Assembly (NCBI GenBank): GCA_030655145.1
Contig: JAURWD010000085.1
Span: 1 to 34,719 of the forward strand
Direction of reading: 5' to 3'
DNA: 34,719 bases
DNA from: Ferruginibacter sp.
GTDB lineage: Bacteria; Bacteroidota; Bacteroidia; Chitinophagales; Chitinophagaceae
Shown: one piece after another, positions 20,682 to 27,877 of the stretch
How the letters are laid out: each line of letters begins with the position of its first letter
Numbering within the stretch: position 1 is the first letter of the stretch
Notes under the pieces: generated by a model
Database searches by the model: none
Seen by the model: only the letters and a program-made list of their open reading frames with translations
Told to the model about the DNA's origin: nothing
Position numbers and translations under genes: made by a program

Positions 20682-22616
20682 ATGGAAATTAAAGCAGGTA
20701 AACTTCTTAGTAAAATTGATAACCCTCACGACCTTAAGCAATTACAAAAAGAGGAGCTACACCAGGTATGCGATGAGCTTCGGCAATATATCATAGATGT
20801 CGTAAGCGTTCACGGCGGTCACTTTGCGGCCAGTCTTGGGGTTGTTGAATTAAGTGTTGCCCTTCATTACGTCTTTAATACTCCTTACGACCAGCTTGTT
20901 TGGGACGTAGGGCACCAGGCTTATGGCCACAAAATTTTAACCGGCCGCCGGGATACTTTCCCAACCAATCGCAAATACCACGGTCTTAGCGGTTTTCCCA
21001 ACCGGAGTGAAAGTGAGTATGACACCTTCGGCGTTGGCCATTCTTCCACTTCTATAAGTGCTGCATTGGGCATGGCCATGGCCAGTTTTTATAAAGGGGA
21101 AAAAGACAGGCAGCACATTGCTGTTATTGGTGATGGCGCTATGACAGCCGGGCTTTCTTTTGAAGCGATGAATCATGCCGGCACGGCAAACAGTAATGTC
21201 CTCATAATTTTGAACGACAACTGTATGAGCATCGACCCCAATGTTGGGGCGCTGAAAGAATATCTTACAGACATTACGACTTCACATACATACAATGAAC
21301 TTCGGGACAACGTTTGGAAAGCCCTTGGAAAATTACCGGTTGGGAAAAATTTCAGCCGCGACATGGCGAGTAAGCTCGAGGCGAGCCTGAAAGGAATGGT
21401 CAGCAAGAGCAGCAATTTGTTTGAAGCATTAAAACTTCGCTATTTCGGTCCCATCGATGGACATAATATCAACAAGTTGGTTGATACCTTGACAGATCTC
21501 AGAGACATTCCCGGTCCTAAAATTTTACACATCAAAACCGTAAAAGGAAAAGGATATGCACTCGCGGAAAAAGACCAGACCAAGTGGCATGCCCCGGGGC
21601 TTTTTGATAAGATCACGGGTGAGATCGTTAAAAAGAAATTTGATATTCCACAGCCTTCCAAATATCAGGATGTCTTTGGTCACACCATCATTGAGTTGGC
21701 TGAGATGAATGCCAGCATCATCGGCATCACACCTGCAATGCCAAGTGGTTCTTCTCTCAAATACATGATGGAAAAAATGCCGCATCGTGCATTTGATGTT
21801 GGTATTTGTGAGCAACATGCGGTTACCCTGTCTGCCGGCCTTGCTACGCAAGGAATGCGGGTTTTCTGTAACATCTACTCTTCCTTCATGCAGCGTGCAT
21901 ACGACATGGTGATCCATGACGTTGCGATTCAAAAACTTCCGGTGGTTTTTTGTTTGGATCGTGCTGGCCTGGTAGGCGAAGACGGACCTACGCATCACGG
22001 ATGTTATGACATAGCCTATATGCGTTGTATTCCTAACATGGTTGTAAGTGCACCGATGAATGAAAAGGAACTGCGCAACCTCATGTACACTGCGCAGCTT
22101 TCAACCAATACTCATCCGTTCGTTATTCGCTATCCACGCGGTGAGGGCGTGATGCCGGAATGGCAAACTCCTTTTGAGGAAATACAAATTGGAAAAGGAA
22201 GAAAATTAAAAGATGGGAACGAGATTGCCATCCTTTCTTTTGGACACCCGGGCAATTTTGCTGCAGCCGCTATTCGTGATGTAAAAGCAGAAGGGATCAA
22301 TCCTGCGCATTATGACCTGCGGTTTGTAAAACCAATCGATGAAGACCTGTTACATGAAGTCTTTAATAAATATTCCAAAGTGATCACCATTGAAGACGGC
22401 ACTGTTGTTGGCGGATTTGGTAGTGCGATCCTGGAGTTTATGAATGAGCATGGATATAAAGCTGATGTGAAGATCATGGGAATTCCTGACCGGTTAGTAG
22501 AGCATGGTACACCGAAACAATTGTATGAAGAAATTGGGTTGGATACCAATGCAATTGCGTCTGTGTTGCGGGAGTTGTCAAAAACAACTGTAAGTGTCAG
22601 CAACCTTTTTCAGTAA
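20682..22616 (+). CDS. dxs: 1-deoxy-D-xylulose-5-phosphate synthase
   Basis: DXS condenses pyruvate with glyceraldehyde 3-phosphate using thiamine diphosphate, the first step of the non-mevalonate isoprenoid pathway. The 644-residue protein has H47 in HGGHFAASLG, H78 and the GHQAYGHKILTGR segment, the TPP/Mg motif GDGAMTAGLSFEAMNHAG (D151) ending at N178-D179-N180, and E377 in DVGICEQHAVT, the Glu that activates the thiamine ring. The transketolase C-terminal domain follows (AILSFGHPGNFAAA, TIEDGTVVGGFGSAI, GIPDRLVEHGTP). Length is normal. Its product feeds the pathway supplying undecaprenyl carrier lipids, the substrate class of UppP elsewhere in the window. A strong terminator follows. Confidence 0.97.
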   Translation: MEIKAGKLLSKIDNPHDLKQLQKEELHQVCDELRQYIIDVVSVHGGHFAASLGVVELSVALHYVFNTPYDQLVWDVGHQAYGHKILTGRRDTFPTNRKYHGLSGFPNRSESEYDTFGVGHSSTSISAALGMAMASFYKGEKDRQHIAVIGDGAMTAGLSFEAMNHAGTANSNVLIILNDNCMSIDPNVGALKEYLTDITTSHTYNELRDNVWKALGKLPVGKNFSRDMASKLEASLKGMVSKSSNLFEALKLRYFGPIDGHNINKLVDTLTDLRDIPGPKILHIKTVKGKGYALAEKDQTKWHAPGLFDKITGEIVKKKFDIPQPSKYQDVFGHTIIELAEMNASIIGITPAMPSGSSLKYMMEKMPHRAFDVGICEQHAVTLSAGLATQGMRVFCNIYSSFMQRAYDMVIHDVAIQKLPVVFCLDRAGLVGEDGPTHHGCYDIAYMRCIPNMVVSAPMNEKELRNLMYTAQLSTNTHPFVIRYPRGEGVMPEWQTPFEEIQIGKGRKLKDGNEIAILSFGHPGNFAAAAIRDVKAEGINPAHYDLRFVKPIDEDLLHEVFNKYSKVITIEDGTVVGGFGSAILEFMNEHGYKADVKIMGIPDRLVEHGTPKQLYEEIGLDTNAIASVLRELSKTTVSVSNLFQ

Positions 22617-22637
22617 GGGCTAAAAAAATATAGAATC

Positions 22638-22664
22638 AACCGGCTCTTCACAGCCGGTTTTTTT
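22638..22664 (+). terminator. Rho-independent terminator after dxs
   Basis: AACCGGCT (22638-22645) pairs perfectly with AGCCGGTT (22652-22659) around a 6-base loop, followed by a run of T to 22664. Confidence 0.88.
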
Positions 22665-22750
22665 ATGTCCAATAATGAGCAATCAGAATGCTACATAAAA
22701 AACTGCCTATGGAAGTTTTCATCGCATGCATCTAATTCGAAATCTTTCGC

Positions 22751-23392
22751 ATGAGGTTGGGCATTGGTGTTTTTCTTTTGTTGCTATTTGGATTTGTAAT
22801 TCATAAAAAGATATTAGAACCGCAGGATAAAATAAGCGCTCCCAAGTCGCTGCCAGCTGATTCCATTTCTGCTGATGAAGTTGCTAAAACCCTGGAGCGA
22901 CTAAGGCTTCGGTCATCGGGGCTGCGAAAATTCCTGGCTGACAAAAAAATGAATGCTTCCGTATGTTTTTTTGCTGACATGAGCATTGCATCTGGCAGAC
23001 CGCGGTTTTTTGTTTTTGATCTCGCAAATGATTCCACTCTCACGAGGGGACTGGTTACGAATGGAAGCGGTCGTATCCAAGGCAGCGCGGTTCAATATTC
23101 CAATGAAGTGGGTAGTCTGTGTACATCCCTGGGAAGGTATAAGGTCGGGAGATCCTACATGGGCAAATTTGGCCTTGCTTACAAGCTTGACGGAATGGAT
23201 GCGACCAATGATAATGCAATGAAACGTTTCCTCGTCCTTCACTCACATCCATGTGTACCCGAAGATGATGTGTGGCCTGAAAAAATTTGTTCGAGCTGGG
23301 GTTGTCCTACCGTTTCGCCGATGTTTTTGATTAAACTCTCAACTTACTTACAACACAGCGATAAGCCCATGCTGCTGTGGGTATTTAATTGA
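22751..23392 (+). CDS. Murein L,D-transpeptidase catalytic domain family protein (YkuD_2)
   Basis: A 213-residue protein with an N-terminal membrane segment at residues about 3-17 (LGIGVFLLLLFGFVI), followed by an extracytoplasmic region. The C-terminal domain has the YkuD_2 (PF13645) pattern: FVFDLANDSTL, SLGRYKVGRSYMGKFGLAYK, MKRFLVLHSHP (H164, H166) and CSSWGCPTVSP, with C185 as the nucleophile. L,D-transpeptidases form 3-3 cross-links or attach proteins to peptidoglycan; this clade is less studied than YkuD itself. It follows the dxs terminator by 86 bases, so it is a separate unit, though no full -7 box is visible. It converges with scpA; the 40-base gap has no clear terminator. Confidence 0.85.
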   Translation: MRLGIGVFLLLLFGFVIHKKILEPQDKISAPKSLPADSISADEVAKTLERLRLRSSGLRKFLADKKMNASVCFFADMSIASGRPRFFVFDLANDSTLTRGLVTNGSGRIQGSAVQYSNEVGSLCTSLGRYKVGRSYMGKFGLAYKLDGMDATNDNAMKRFLVLHSHPCVPEDDVWPEKICSSWGCPTVSPMFLIKLSTYLQHSDKPMLLWVFN

Positions 23393-23432
23393 TCTAAAAA
23401 AAGAATATTGTAGAAGTGATTGACCCTGGGTT

Positions 23433-24230
23433 TTAAAAACTGGTCATTTCATTATAGTCGAGCTGCATATCTGAATCATCTTCGCGGTGTTCATTGAATT
23501 CAATGATAAAATTATTCCGGCCTTCGCCGGTAACCAGCATCAGGTATTTTTGTTGAACCAATTCAAGCATGCTCAGGAAAAGAAAGATGGCGTGGATCCG
23601 ATTCTCACACACCTCGAAGATCTTTTCAAAAGAAACATTTTTTTCAACCCGGCAGGTTTCCAGCATGTACTCGCGGCTTCCCTCCATTGTATAATTGTAC
23701 TGCACAACGGTATGCACGGGTTTGTTGTTGCGCTCGTGTAATTTCATGGCCACTTTTTCAAAAGCCTTCATCAGCTTAAAAAGTGTCACTGCCTGGATCT
23801 CTGTACCTTCTCCGGCTTCTTCACCGATCTGCGAAAGCTCTTTTTGAAGGTTCCCTCTTCTTATCATCAACATCCTCACTTCTTCCAGTTGAGCCATTTT
23901 CAAAGAAGCTTCTTTGAATTTCTTGTATTCTAAAATTTTGTTAATCAGTTCCTGGCGCGGATCAATTTCATTGCCTTGTTCATCTATCTCTTTTCTTGGA
24001 ATAAGCATCTTCGCTTTGATGCGCATCAGTGTGCTGATAAAGAGAATAAACTCGCTGCTTAATTCAATATTCAGTTTTTCCGTTTGGTGAATAAAATCAA
24101 GAAAGTCGTTAGTGATCTTTGTAATTGGAATATTATAAATATCCAGTTCGTCCCGTTCGATGAAGAAGAGTAAAAGATCAAAAGGACCTTCGAACTGGTC
24201 TAATTTTATTTGGTAAGTAGCCGTATTCAA
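23433..24230 (-). CDS. scpA: Segregation and condensation protein A
   Basis: ScpA is the kleisin that, with ScpB, bridges the SMC ATPase in chromosome condensation. The 265-residue product (from TTG 24230) starts NTATYQIKLDQFEGPFDLLL, the conserved ScpA N-terminus, then ERDELDIYNIPITKITNDFL, SSEFILFISTLMRIKAKMLI and a C-terminal winged helix with IHAIFLFLSMLELVQQKYLM. The frame is open to another TTG at 24275, but that would place the N-terminus inside the upstream gene's terminator hairpin, and conservation begins only near residue 18 of that version, so I prefer 24230. No scpB is in the window. How it is transcribed behind the terminator is unclear; no full -7 box is visible. Confidence 0.9.
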   Translation of the reverse strand: MNTATYQIKLDQFEGPFDLLLFFIERDELDIYNIPITKITNDFLDFIHQTEKLNIELSSEFILFISTLMRIKAKMLIPRKEIDEQGNEIDPRQELINKILEYKKFKEASLKMAQLEEVRMLMIRRGNLQKELSQIGEEAGEGTEIQAVTLFKLMKAFEKVAMKLHERNNKPVHTVVQYNYTMEGSREYMLETCRVEKNVSFEKIFEVCENRIHAIFLFLSMLELVQQKYLMLVTGEGRNNFIIEFNEHREDDSDMQLDYNEMTSF

Positions 24231-24248
24231 TGTCAGATTTTTTAATAT

Positions 24249-24275
24249 AAAAAATGCCCCGCAATAAGCGGGCAA
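24249..24275 (-). terminator. Rho-independent terminator after the DUF3078 gene
   Basis: On the minus strand TGCCCGC, loop TTATT, GCGGGGCA form a stem with one bulged G, followed by TTTTTT. It lies 24 bases after the DUF3078 stop and just upstream of scpA. Confidence 0.78.
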
Positions 24276-24299
24276 ATGTATTAATAAGCTGGGAGAGAT

Positions 24300-25307
24300 T
24301 TACAACTTGACGGCAAAGCCAACACCCAATGTGGATAACACCTGCAAACCCACACTTTCAGGAACTACACCCGGCGTTACCTGTTTTTGCCTTACATCAT
24401 CATCGTACAATAAATCGAGTGTGTAACTCACTTGTAGCCAGTTATTCACCTTCATTTTGACCTGGTTTGTCCAGAACAAATCTACGTTCTGCGGATTTTT
24501 AAGGTAGTTAGAATATAGATCAAGTTTACTGTAATAATTTACGTTTTTCGCGATCTCCTTTTTCAAGGTGGCAGTTAGAAAAGCCCCAAACTCTCCGCGT
24601 GTTTTCTTTGCAGGATCAACGCCATACAGCGTAGCGAGAGGCGTTTCCACGTTTCCGTTGAAAACACCATTTGGAGAAACATAACTGTAGGGATCATTTG
24701 TCGTCAACGTCCAACGGGCAACTACAGGCGATACGTAAACTGAGAACCATTCCTTCGGGTGCCAGTCAATTCCAATGGGAGCAAACGTGATGTAGGCAGG
24801 GGCAAAGATGCCAGAGTTCCTCCTTTTTACTGCTGAGCCAAAATAGTTGTATTCATAACCGCTCGTGAGCTGACTGCGAAATTGCAGCAGGGAAGCCAAA
24901 CTCACATTCTTCCAGTTAGCCGGGGAGTACCCATACTTGCTGAAAAAATCTACTCGATCATTCACCTTTCTTACTCCAAGGGAAGTTGTGTTTATCAAAC
25001 CATAATTCACATCTAACACATTCTCCCATTTGTTTCTGCCCCAACTCCTGGTTGCGTAAAGGTTAAGTGCCGAGGCTATTGAGAAGGAAAATTTTTCACC
25101 GCCTGCGGCAATCCAGTTGCTGTTACTTACCTGGGTCAGGTTCAGGCTGAATAGTCCGCCCTTGATCCAGCCGTTTTTGTCAGCTAGTGTATCTGTAATT
25201 TTTATGGCGGTATTAGTTGTCGCCTGCATGGCTTTTACTGTCGCATCCTGGGAAATTGCAGGCATAGCTGTCACTGTAAGTCCGAGGACTATTAAAATTG
25301 CTTTCAT
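24300..25307 (-). CDS. DUF3078 outer-membrane-type protein
   Basis: A 335-residue protein with a signal peptide (MKAILIVLGLTVTAMPAISQ, cut near residue 20). After a short Thr/Ala-rich linker comes GWIKGGLFSLNLTQVSNSNW, the start of the DUF3078 domain (PF11276), then alternating strands rich in aromatic residues: FSFSIASALNLYATRSWGR, WENVLDVNYGL, DRVDFFSKYGYSPANWKNV, LQFRSQLTSGYEYNYFG, NVNYYSKLDLYSNYLKNPQN and a final strand LSTLGVGFAVKL ending in a hydrophobic residue. This pattern predicts an outer-membrane beta-barrel of about 12-14 strands. The function is unknown; the family is widespread in Bacteroidota. It lies downstream of mscL on the same strand, separated by a perfect hairpin without a T-tract, and ends with a terminator. 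Confidence 0.85.
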   Translation of the reverse strand: MKAILIVLGLTVTAMPAISQDATVKAMQATTNTAIKITDTLADKNGWIKGGLFSLNLTQVSNSNWIAAGGEKFSFSIASALNLYATRSWGRNKWENVLDVNYGLINTTSLGVRKVNDRVDFFSKYGYSPANWKNVSLASLLQFRSQLTSGYEYNYFGSAVKRRNSGIFAPAYITFAPIGIDWHPKEWFSVYVSPVVARWTLTTNDPYSYVSPNGVFNGNVETPLATLYGVDPAKKTRGEFGAFLTATLKKEIAKNVNYYSKLDLYSNYLKNPQNVDLFWTNQVKMKVNNWLQVSYTLDLLYDDDVRQKQVTPGVVPESVGLQVLSTLGVGFAVKL

Positions 25308-25326
25308 ATGTTGAAGATTTGATGAG

Positions 25327-25346
25327 TTTCCTGCAGGGGCAGGAAA
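25327..25346 (-). repeat. Perfect 8-base-pair hairpin between mscL and the DUF3078 gene
   Basis: TTTCCTGC (25327-25334), loop AGGG, GCAGGAAA (25339-25346) form a perfect inverted repeat. No T-run follows on the minus strand, so it is not a standard terminator. It ends 20 bases upstream of the DUF3078 start codon and could affect mRNA stability, translation or attenuation. Confidence 0.5.
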
Positions 25347-25355
25347 GAAGTGGCG

Positions 25356-25733
25356 TTATCTTTTTCTCAGTTCATCGCGGATATCCATGAGAAGGAGGTC
25401 AGTTGATGAAGGTTTTTCTTCTACCACTATAACTTCTTTCTTTTTCATGATTGACCCTAGCCCTTTGATGACGAGGAACAATACAAATGCAATGACGAGG
25501 AATTTGATTATTGCTGAAAGGAAATTTCCGTATTTGACGGTGCCCCAGGTGAGGGCGGCGATATTTTCTACGTGCGCAGCTTTAAGGGCAGGAGTAAGTA
25601 GCAAGGGAGTAATGACATCTTCCACTAACGAAGAAATTATTGAGCCGAAAGCTGCTCCGATGACGACTGCGATCGCAAGTTCGAGAATGTTTCCTTTGGT
25701 AACAAATTCTCTGAATTCTTTGATTAATGCCAT
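25356..25733 (-). CDS. mscL: Large-conductance mechanosensitive channel MscL
   Basis: MscL is a homopentameric inner-membrane channel that opens under tension to release solutes after osmotic downshock. The 125-residue product from ATG 25733 (an ATG 9 bases upstream is possible) begins ALIKEFREFVTKGNILELAI, the N-terminal amphipathic helix and start of TM1, with VVIGAAFGSIISSLVEDVIT as the pore-lining helix. TM2 is FLSAIIKFLVIAFVLFLVIK and the C-terminal bundle is TDLLLMDIRDELRKR. All family landmarks are present. The periplasmic loop (LKAAHVENIAALTWGTVKYG) is typical in length. Upstream only a 7-of-8 -7 match is seen (TATATTTA, 25782-25775). Confidence 0.95.
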   Translation of the reverse strand: MALIKEFREFVTKGNILELAIAVVIGAAFGSIISSLVEDVITPLLLTPALKAAHVENIAALTWGTVKYGNFLSAIIKFLVIAFVLFLVIKGLGSIMKKKEVIVVEEKPSSTDLLLMDIRDELRKR

Positions 25734-25843
25734 AAAGTACAATTTGTGGGGTTATAAAAAAGGATGATAAAGAATAAATATAACAGAAAAAGGGCACTTT
25801 TATCGTGCAGGCGAAGTGTTCAAATAGTTACATCTTTGCCACC

Positions 25844-26776
25844 GTGACAAAAAATATCAAACATTGGGTGTTGTTTTGCTTGCTGTCTCTTATCTGGGGA
25901 AGCAGTTTTGTCCTGATGAAAATTGGGCTGGACAATCACCTATCCGCTTACCAAGTAGCCTCACTGCGCATCGTTGCTGCCGGCCTCGTTCTTCTCCCTG
26001 TGGCAATGCCTCAAATGCGCCGCATCAGGGCCTCCCGACTACTGTTGATCTTTGTTTCCGGTGCCCTGGGCAGTCTTATTCCCGCCTATTTATTTTGTAT
26101 TGCCGAAGAGCAAATTGACAGTTCTCTTGCCGGGACGCTGAATGGCCTTACTCCCATTTTTGTAATTCTCACAGGTGTTTTGTTTTTTAAACTACAACCG
26201 CCTGTTCAAAAAATATGGGGGATCCTGGTTGCGGTTGCTGGTAGTTTCCTGTTGCTACTTGGTAAGTATCATCTTCATGAATCGGGGAATTTGGCTTATG
26301 CTGCGCTGGTGATATTTGCGACAATTTTGTATGGCCTCAATGTCAACATTGTTGCGACCTACCTTAAAGACGAATCTTCCTTTCACCTTGCGGCGATTGC
26401 ACTGGTGTTAAATGCGATCCCAGCCGCAATAGTCCTTTTTATTACCGGGTATTTTAACCTGGGCTTTGACAACCGAGGTATGTTGCTGGCAACCGCAGCC
26501 GCGTCTTTACTTGGGATAGCCGGGACTGCTGTAGCTACCATCATCTTTTACGTGTTGGTAAAAACTGCCGGTGGCATTTTTGCGAGCATGGTAACCTATG
26601 CAATTCCTGTAGTTGCTATTGTGTGGGGCGTTATTTATGGGGAAGCTTTCACTTTGCAGGAAGCAGGCTGCTTGCTGGTGATGCTTACGGGGGTTTACCT
26701 GGCCAACCGAAAACCTGCTTCTCAAAAAGTGGGCACACAAAAAAGCCTCCCAAAAAGAGAGGCTTCGCTTGAATGA
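25844..26776 (+). CDS. EamA/DMT family transporter
   Basis: A drug/metabolite-superfamily permease with two EamA repeats and about ten membrane segments. LSLIWGSSFVLMKIGLD at the first helix and ASLRIVAAGLVLLPVA are typical of repeat 1; GIAGTAVATIIFYVLVKTAG and YAIPVVAIVWGVIYGEAFT are typical of repeat 2. Substrates of this family (metabolite or amino-acid export) cannot be told from sequence. I place the start at GTG 25844, giving 310 residues, because MTKNIKHWVLFCLL begins just before the first helix; another GTG at 25805 would add 13 residues. The hydrophilic C-terminal tail (PASQKVGTQKSLPKREASLE) is encoded by DNA that on the other strand forms the terminator of the facing DUF1573 genes. 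Confidence 0.85.
   Translation: MTKNIKHWVLFCLLSLIWGSSFVLMKIGLDNHLSAYQVASLRIVAAGLVLLPVAMPQMRRIRASRLLLIFVSGALGSLIPAYLFCIAEEQIDSSLAGTLNGLTPIFVILTGVLFFKLQPPVQKIWGILVAVAGSFLLLLGKYHLHESGNLAYAALVIFATILYGLNVNIVATYLKDESSFHLAAIALVLNAIPAAIVLFITGYFNLGFDNRGMLLATAAASLLGIAGTAVATIIFYVLVKTAGGIFASMVTYAIPVVAIVWGVIYGEAFTLQEAGCLLVMLTGVYLANRKPASQKVGTQKSLPKREASLE
26739..26765 (-). terminator. Terminator of the DUF1573 pair, inside the EamA coding sequence
   Basis: AAGCCTC (26743-26749) and GAGGCTT (26759-26765) form a perfect 7-pair stem with a 9-base loop; on the minus strand it is followed by a run of six T. It lies 20 bases after the DUF1573 stop codon and wholly within the last codons of the convergent EamA gene. 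Confidence 0.75.
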
Positions 26777-26784
26777 TATAGAAA

Positions 26785-27255
26785 TTATTTGGTCTTCTTA
26801 ACTTTTTTTACTGCTTTTGCGGGTGCAGCTGCAGCTGCTGAAGTTTTTGCCTCAGGCTTCAATTTGTCAAATTCATCGGCAGAAACCACATCTCCCGTTA
26901 AAGTGATGCTTTTCATTTCGTCGATACCAGCGAATTTCACGGTAAGGTGTTTATCAAAATGACCAACATTTGCGGCGTTGTAAGTTGCGTTAATAACGCC
27001 TGTTTTACCAGCTGCGATCGGCTCTTTTGTGTAATCAGAAATGGTACATCCACAGGTTGGGTTCGCCTGCTCAATGATCAGGGCCTGGCTTCCCACATTG
27101 GTTACTGTGAACACACCCTTAGTTGGTACTCCTTGTTTAATTTTTCCAAGGTTGATTGTTTCTGACGTGAATTTCGCGATGTCATCAACTTTTTTCTGCG
27201 CAAAAGCTGCGGCACTAAGGGCGATAACAGCTGCGGACAACAAGATTTTTTTCAT
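26785..27255 (-). CDS. Secreted DUF1573 protein with a basic Ala/Lys tail
   Basis: A 156-residue protein with a signal peptide (MKKILLSAAVIALSAAAFAQ, cut before KK). The DUF1573 domain (ASPM/Hydin-like Ig fold) covers residues about 28-125: TINLGKIKQGVPTKGVFTVT, NPTCGCTISDYTKEPI with the hallmark CGC, and AGKTGVINATYNAANVGHF. The function is unknown; the family is abundant in Bacteroidota and thought to be periplasmic. The C-terminus is a low-complexity tail, SAAAAAPAKAVKKVKKTK, absent from the partner gene. It is second in a tandem pair with a related gene 17 bases upstream, in the same operon, and ends at a terminator lying in the opposite gene. Confidence 0.88.
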   Translation of the reverse strand: MKKILLSAAVIALSAAAFAQKKVDDIAKFTSETINLGKIKQGVPTKGVFTVTNVGSQALIIEQANPTCGCTISDYTKEPIAAGKTGVINATYNAANVGHFDKHLTVKFAGIDEMKSITLTGDVVSADEFDKLKPEAKTSAAAAAPAKAVKKVKKTK

Positions 27256-27272
27256 GATTTTATTTTGTGTTT

Positions 27273-27758
27273 TTAGTCTTTTAATGAGCCCAGGTCTTTA
27301 TTTTCTGGAACAGAGGTGGCGGGCGTTTTCCAAACTTCGCCTTTGATCAGGAGTTGCTTGGTTTGTGTCCCATTATAAGTAATAGTTATTTGCTTGGTGA
27401 ATGCGCCTTCGCTGGCGGCATTGTATCCCACAGTGATTTTTGTTTGTTCCCCGGGTGCCTGCACTTTTTCACGATCCCATTCCGGTGTCGTACAACCGCA
27501 ACTCGCCTGAACGTTTTGTATGTGCAGAGAATCCTTTCCGTTGTTTACAACTTCAAAAATGTGGGTAACCGGTTTGCCTTGTGGGATTTTTCCGAAATCA
27601 AATTCAGCTTCTTTCAAGGTGAGCACATCGTCTGCAAGAACGGCTGTTTTCGTTGTCGTTTGCGCCGGAGAAGTTGTGTTAGACGCCACTAAAGTTGTTT
27701 GGGCATGTGCTGCGAAAGTCAACATGCTGGCTGCTAAAAGTGGAAGAATTTTTTTCAT
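27273..27758 (-). CDS. Secreted DUF1573 protein
   Basis: A 161-residue protein with a signal peptide (MKKILPLLAASMLTFAAHAQ). A Thr/Ala-rich linker leads to a DUF1573 domain at about residues 45-145: EAEFDFGKIPQGKPVTHIFE, QASCGCTTPEWDREKV with the CGC motif, then GEQTKITVGYNAASEGAFTK and a last strand KQLLIKGEVWKTP. It is the first gene of a two-gene unit; the downstream gene encodes a paralogue after 17 bases, and the two share the same order of motifs, pointing to an old duplication. A strong two-element promoter lies upstream (27787-27819), so expression is probably constitutive to high. The biochemical role is unknown. Confidence 0.88.
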   Translation of the reverse strand: MKKILPLLAASMLTFAAHAQTTLVASNTTSPAQTTTKTAVLADDVLTLKEAEFDFGKIPQGKPVTHIFEVVNNGKDSLHIQNVQASCGCTTPEWDREKVQAPGEQTKITVGYNAASEGAFTKQITITYNGTQTKQLLIKGEVWKTPATSVPENKDLGSLKD

Positions 27759-27786
27759 TGCGCGGGTAAATTTTCAAGAATTGAAC

Positions 27787-27819
27787 CAAAGATACAAAAA
27801 CGAATAAAATGCTTGCAAA
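27787..27819 (-). promoter_or_regulatory. Promoter of the DUF1573 pair
   Basis: On the minus strand TTTG (27819-27816), a 21-base spacer and TATCTTTG (27794-27787) match both Bacteroidota elements completely. The ATG at 27758 leaves a leader of about 22 bases. Confidence 0.7.
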
Positions 27820-27865
27820 TTGTTATTTGGTTACCATTTTTTTAACAACATGGCCCTGATTAATT

Positions 27866-27873
27866 TACATTTG
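27866..27873 (+). promoter_or_regulatory. -7 box immediately before the E1 dehydrogenase gene
   Basis: TACATTTG fully matches TAnnTTTG, with TTTA at 27841-27844 as a 3-of-4 -33 (21-base spacer). The ATG follows only 4 bases after the box, so the mRNA from this promoter would be leaderless or nearly so. Confidence 0.4.
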
Positions 27874-27877
27874 TCGG

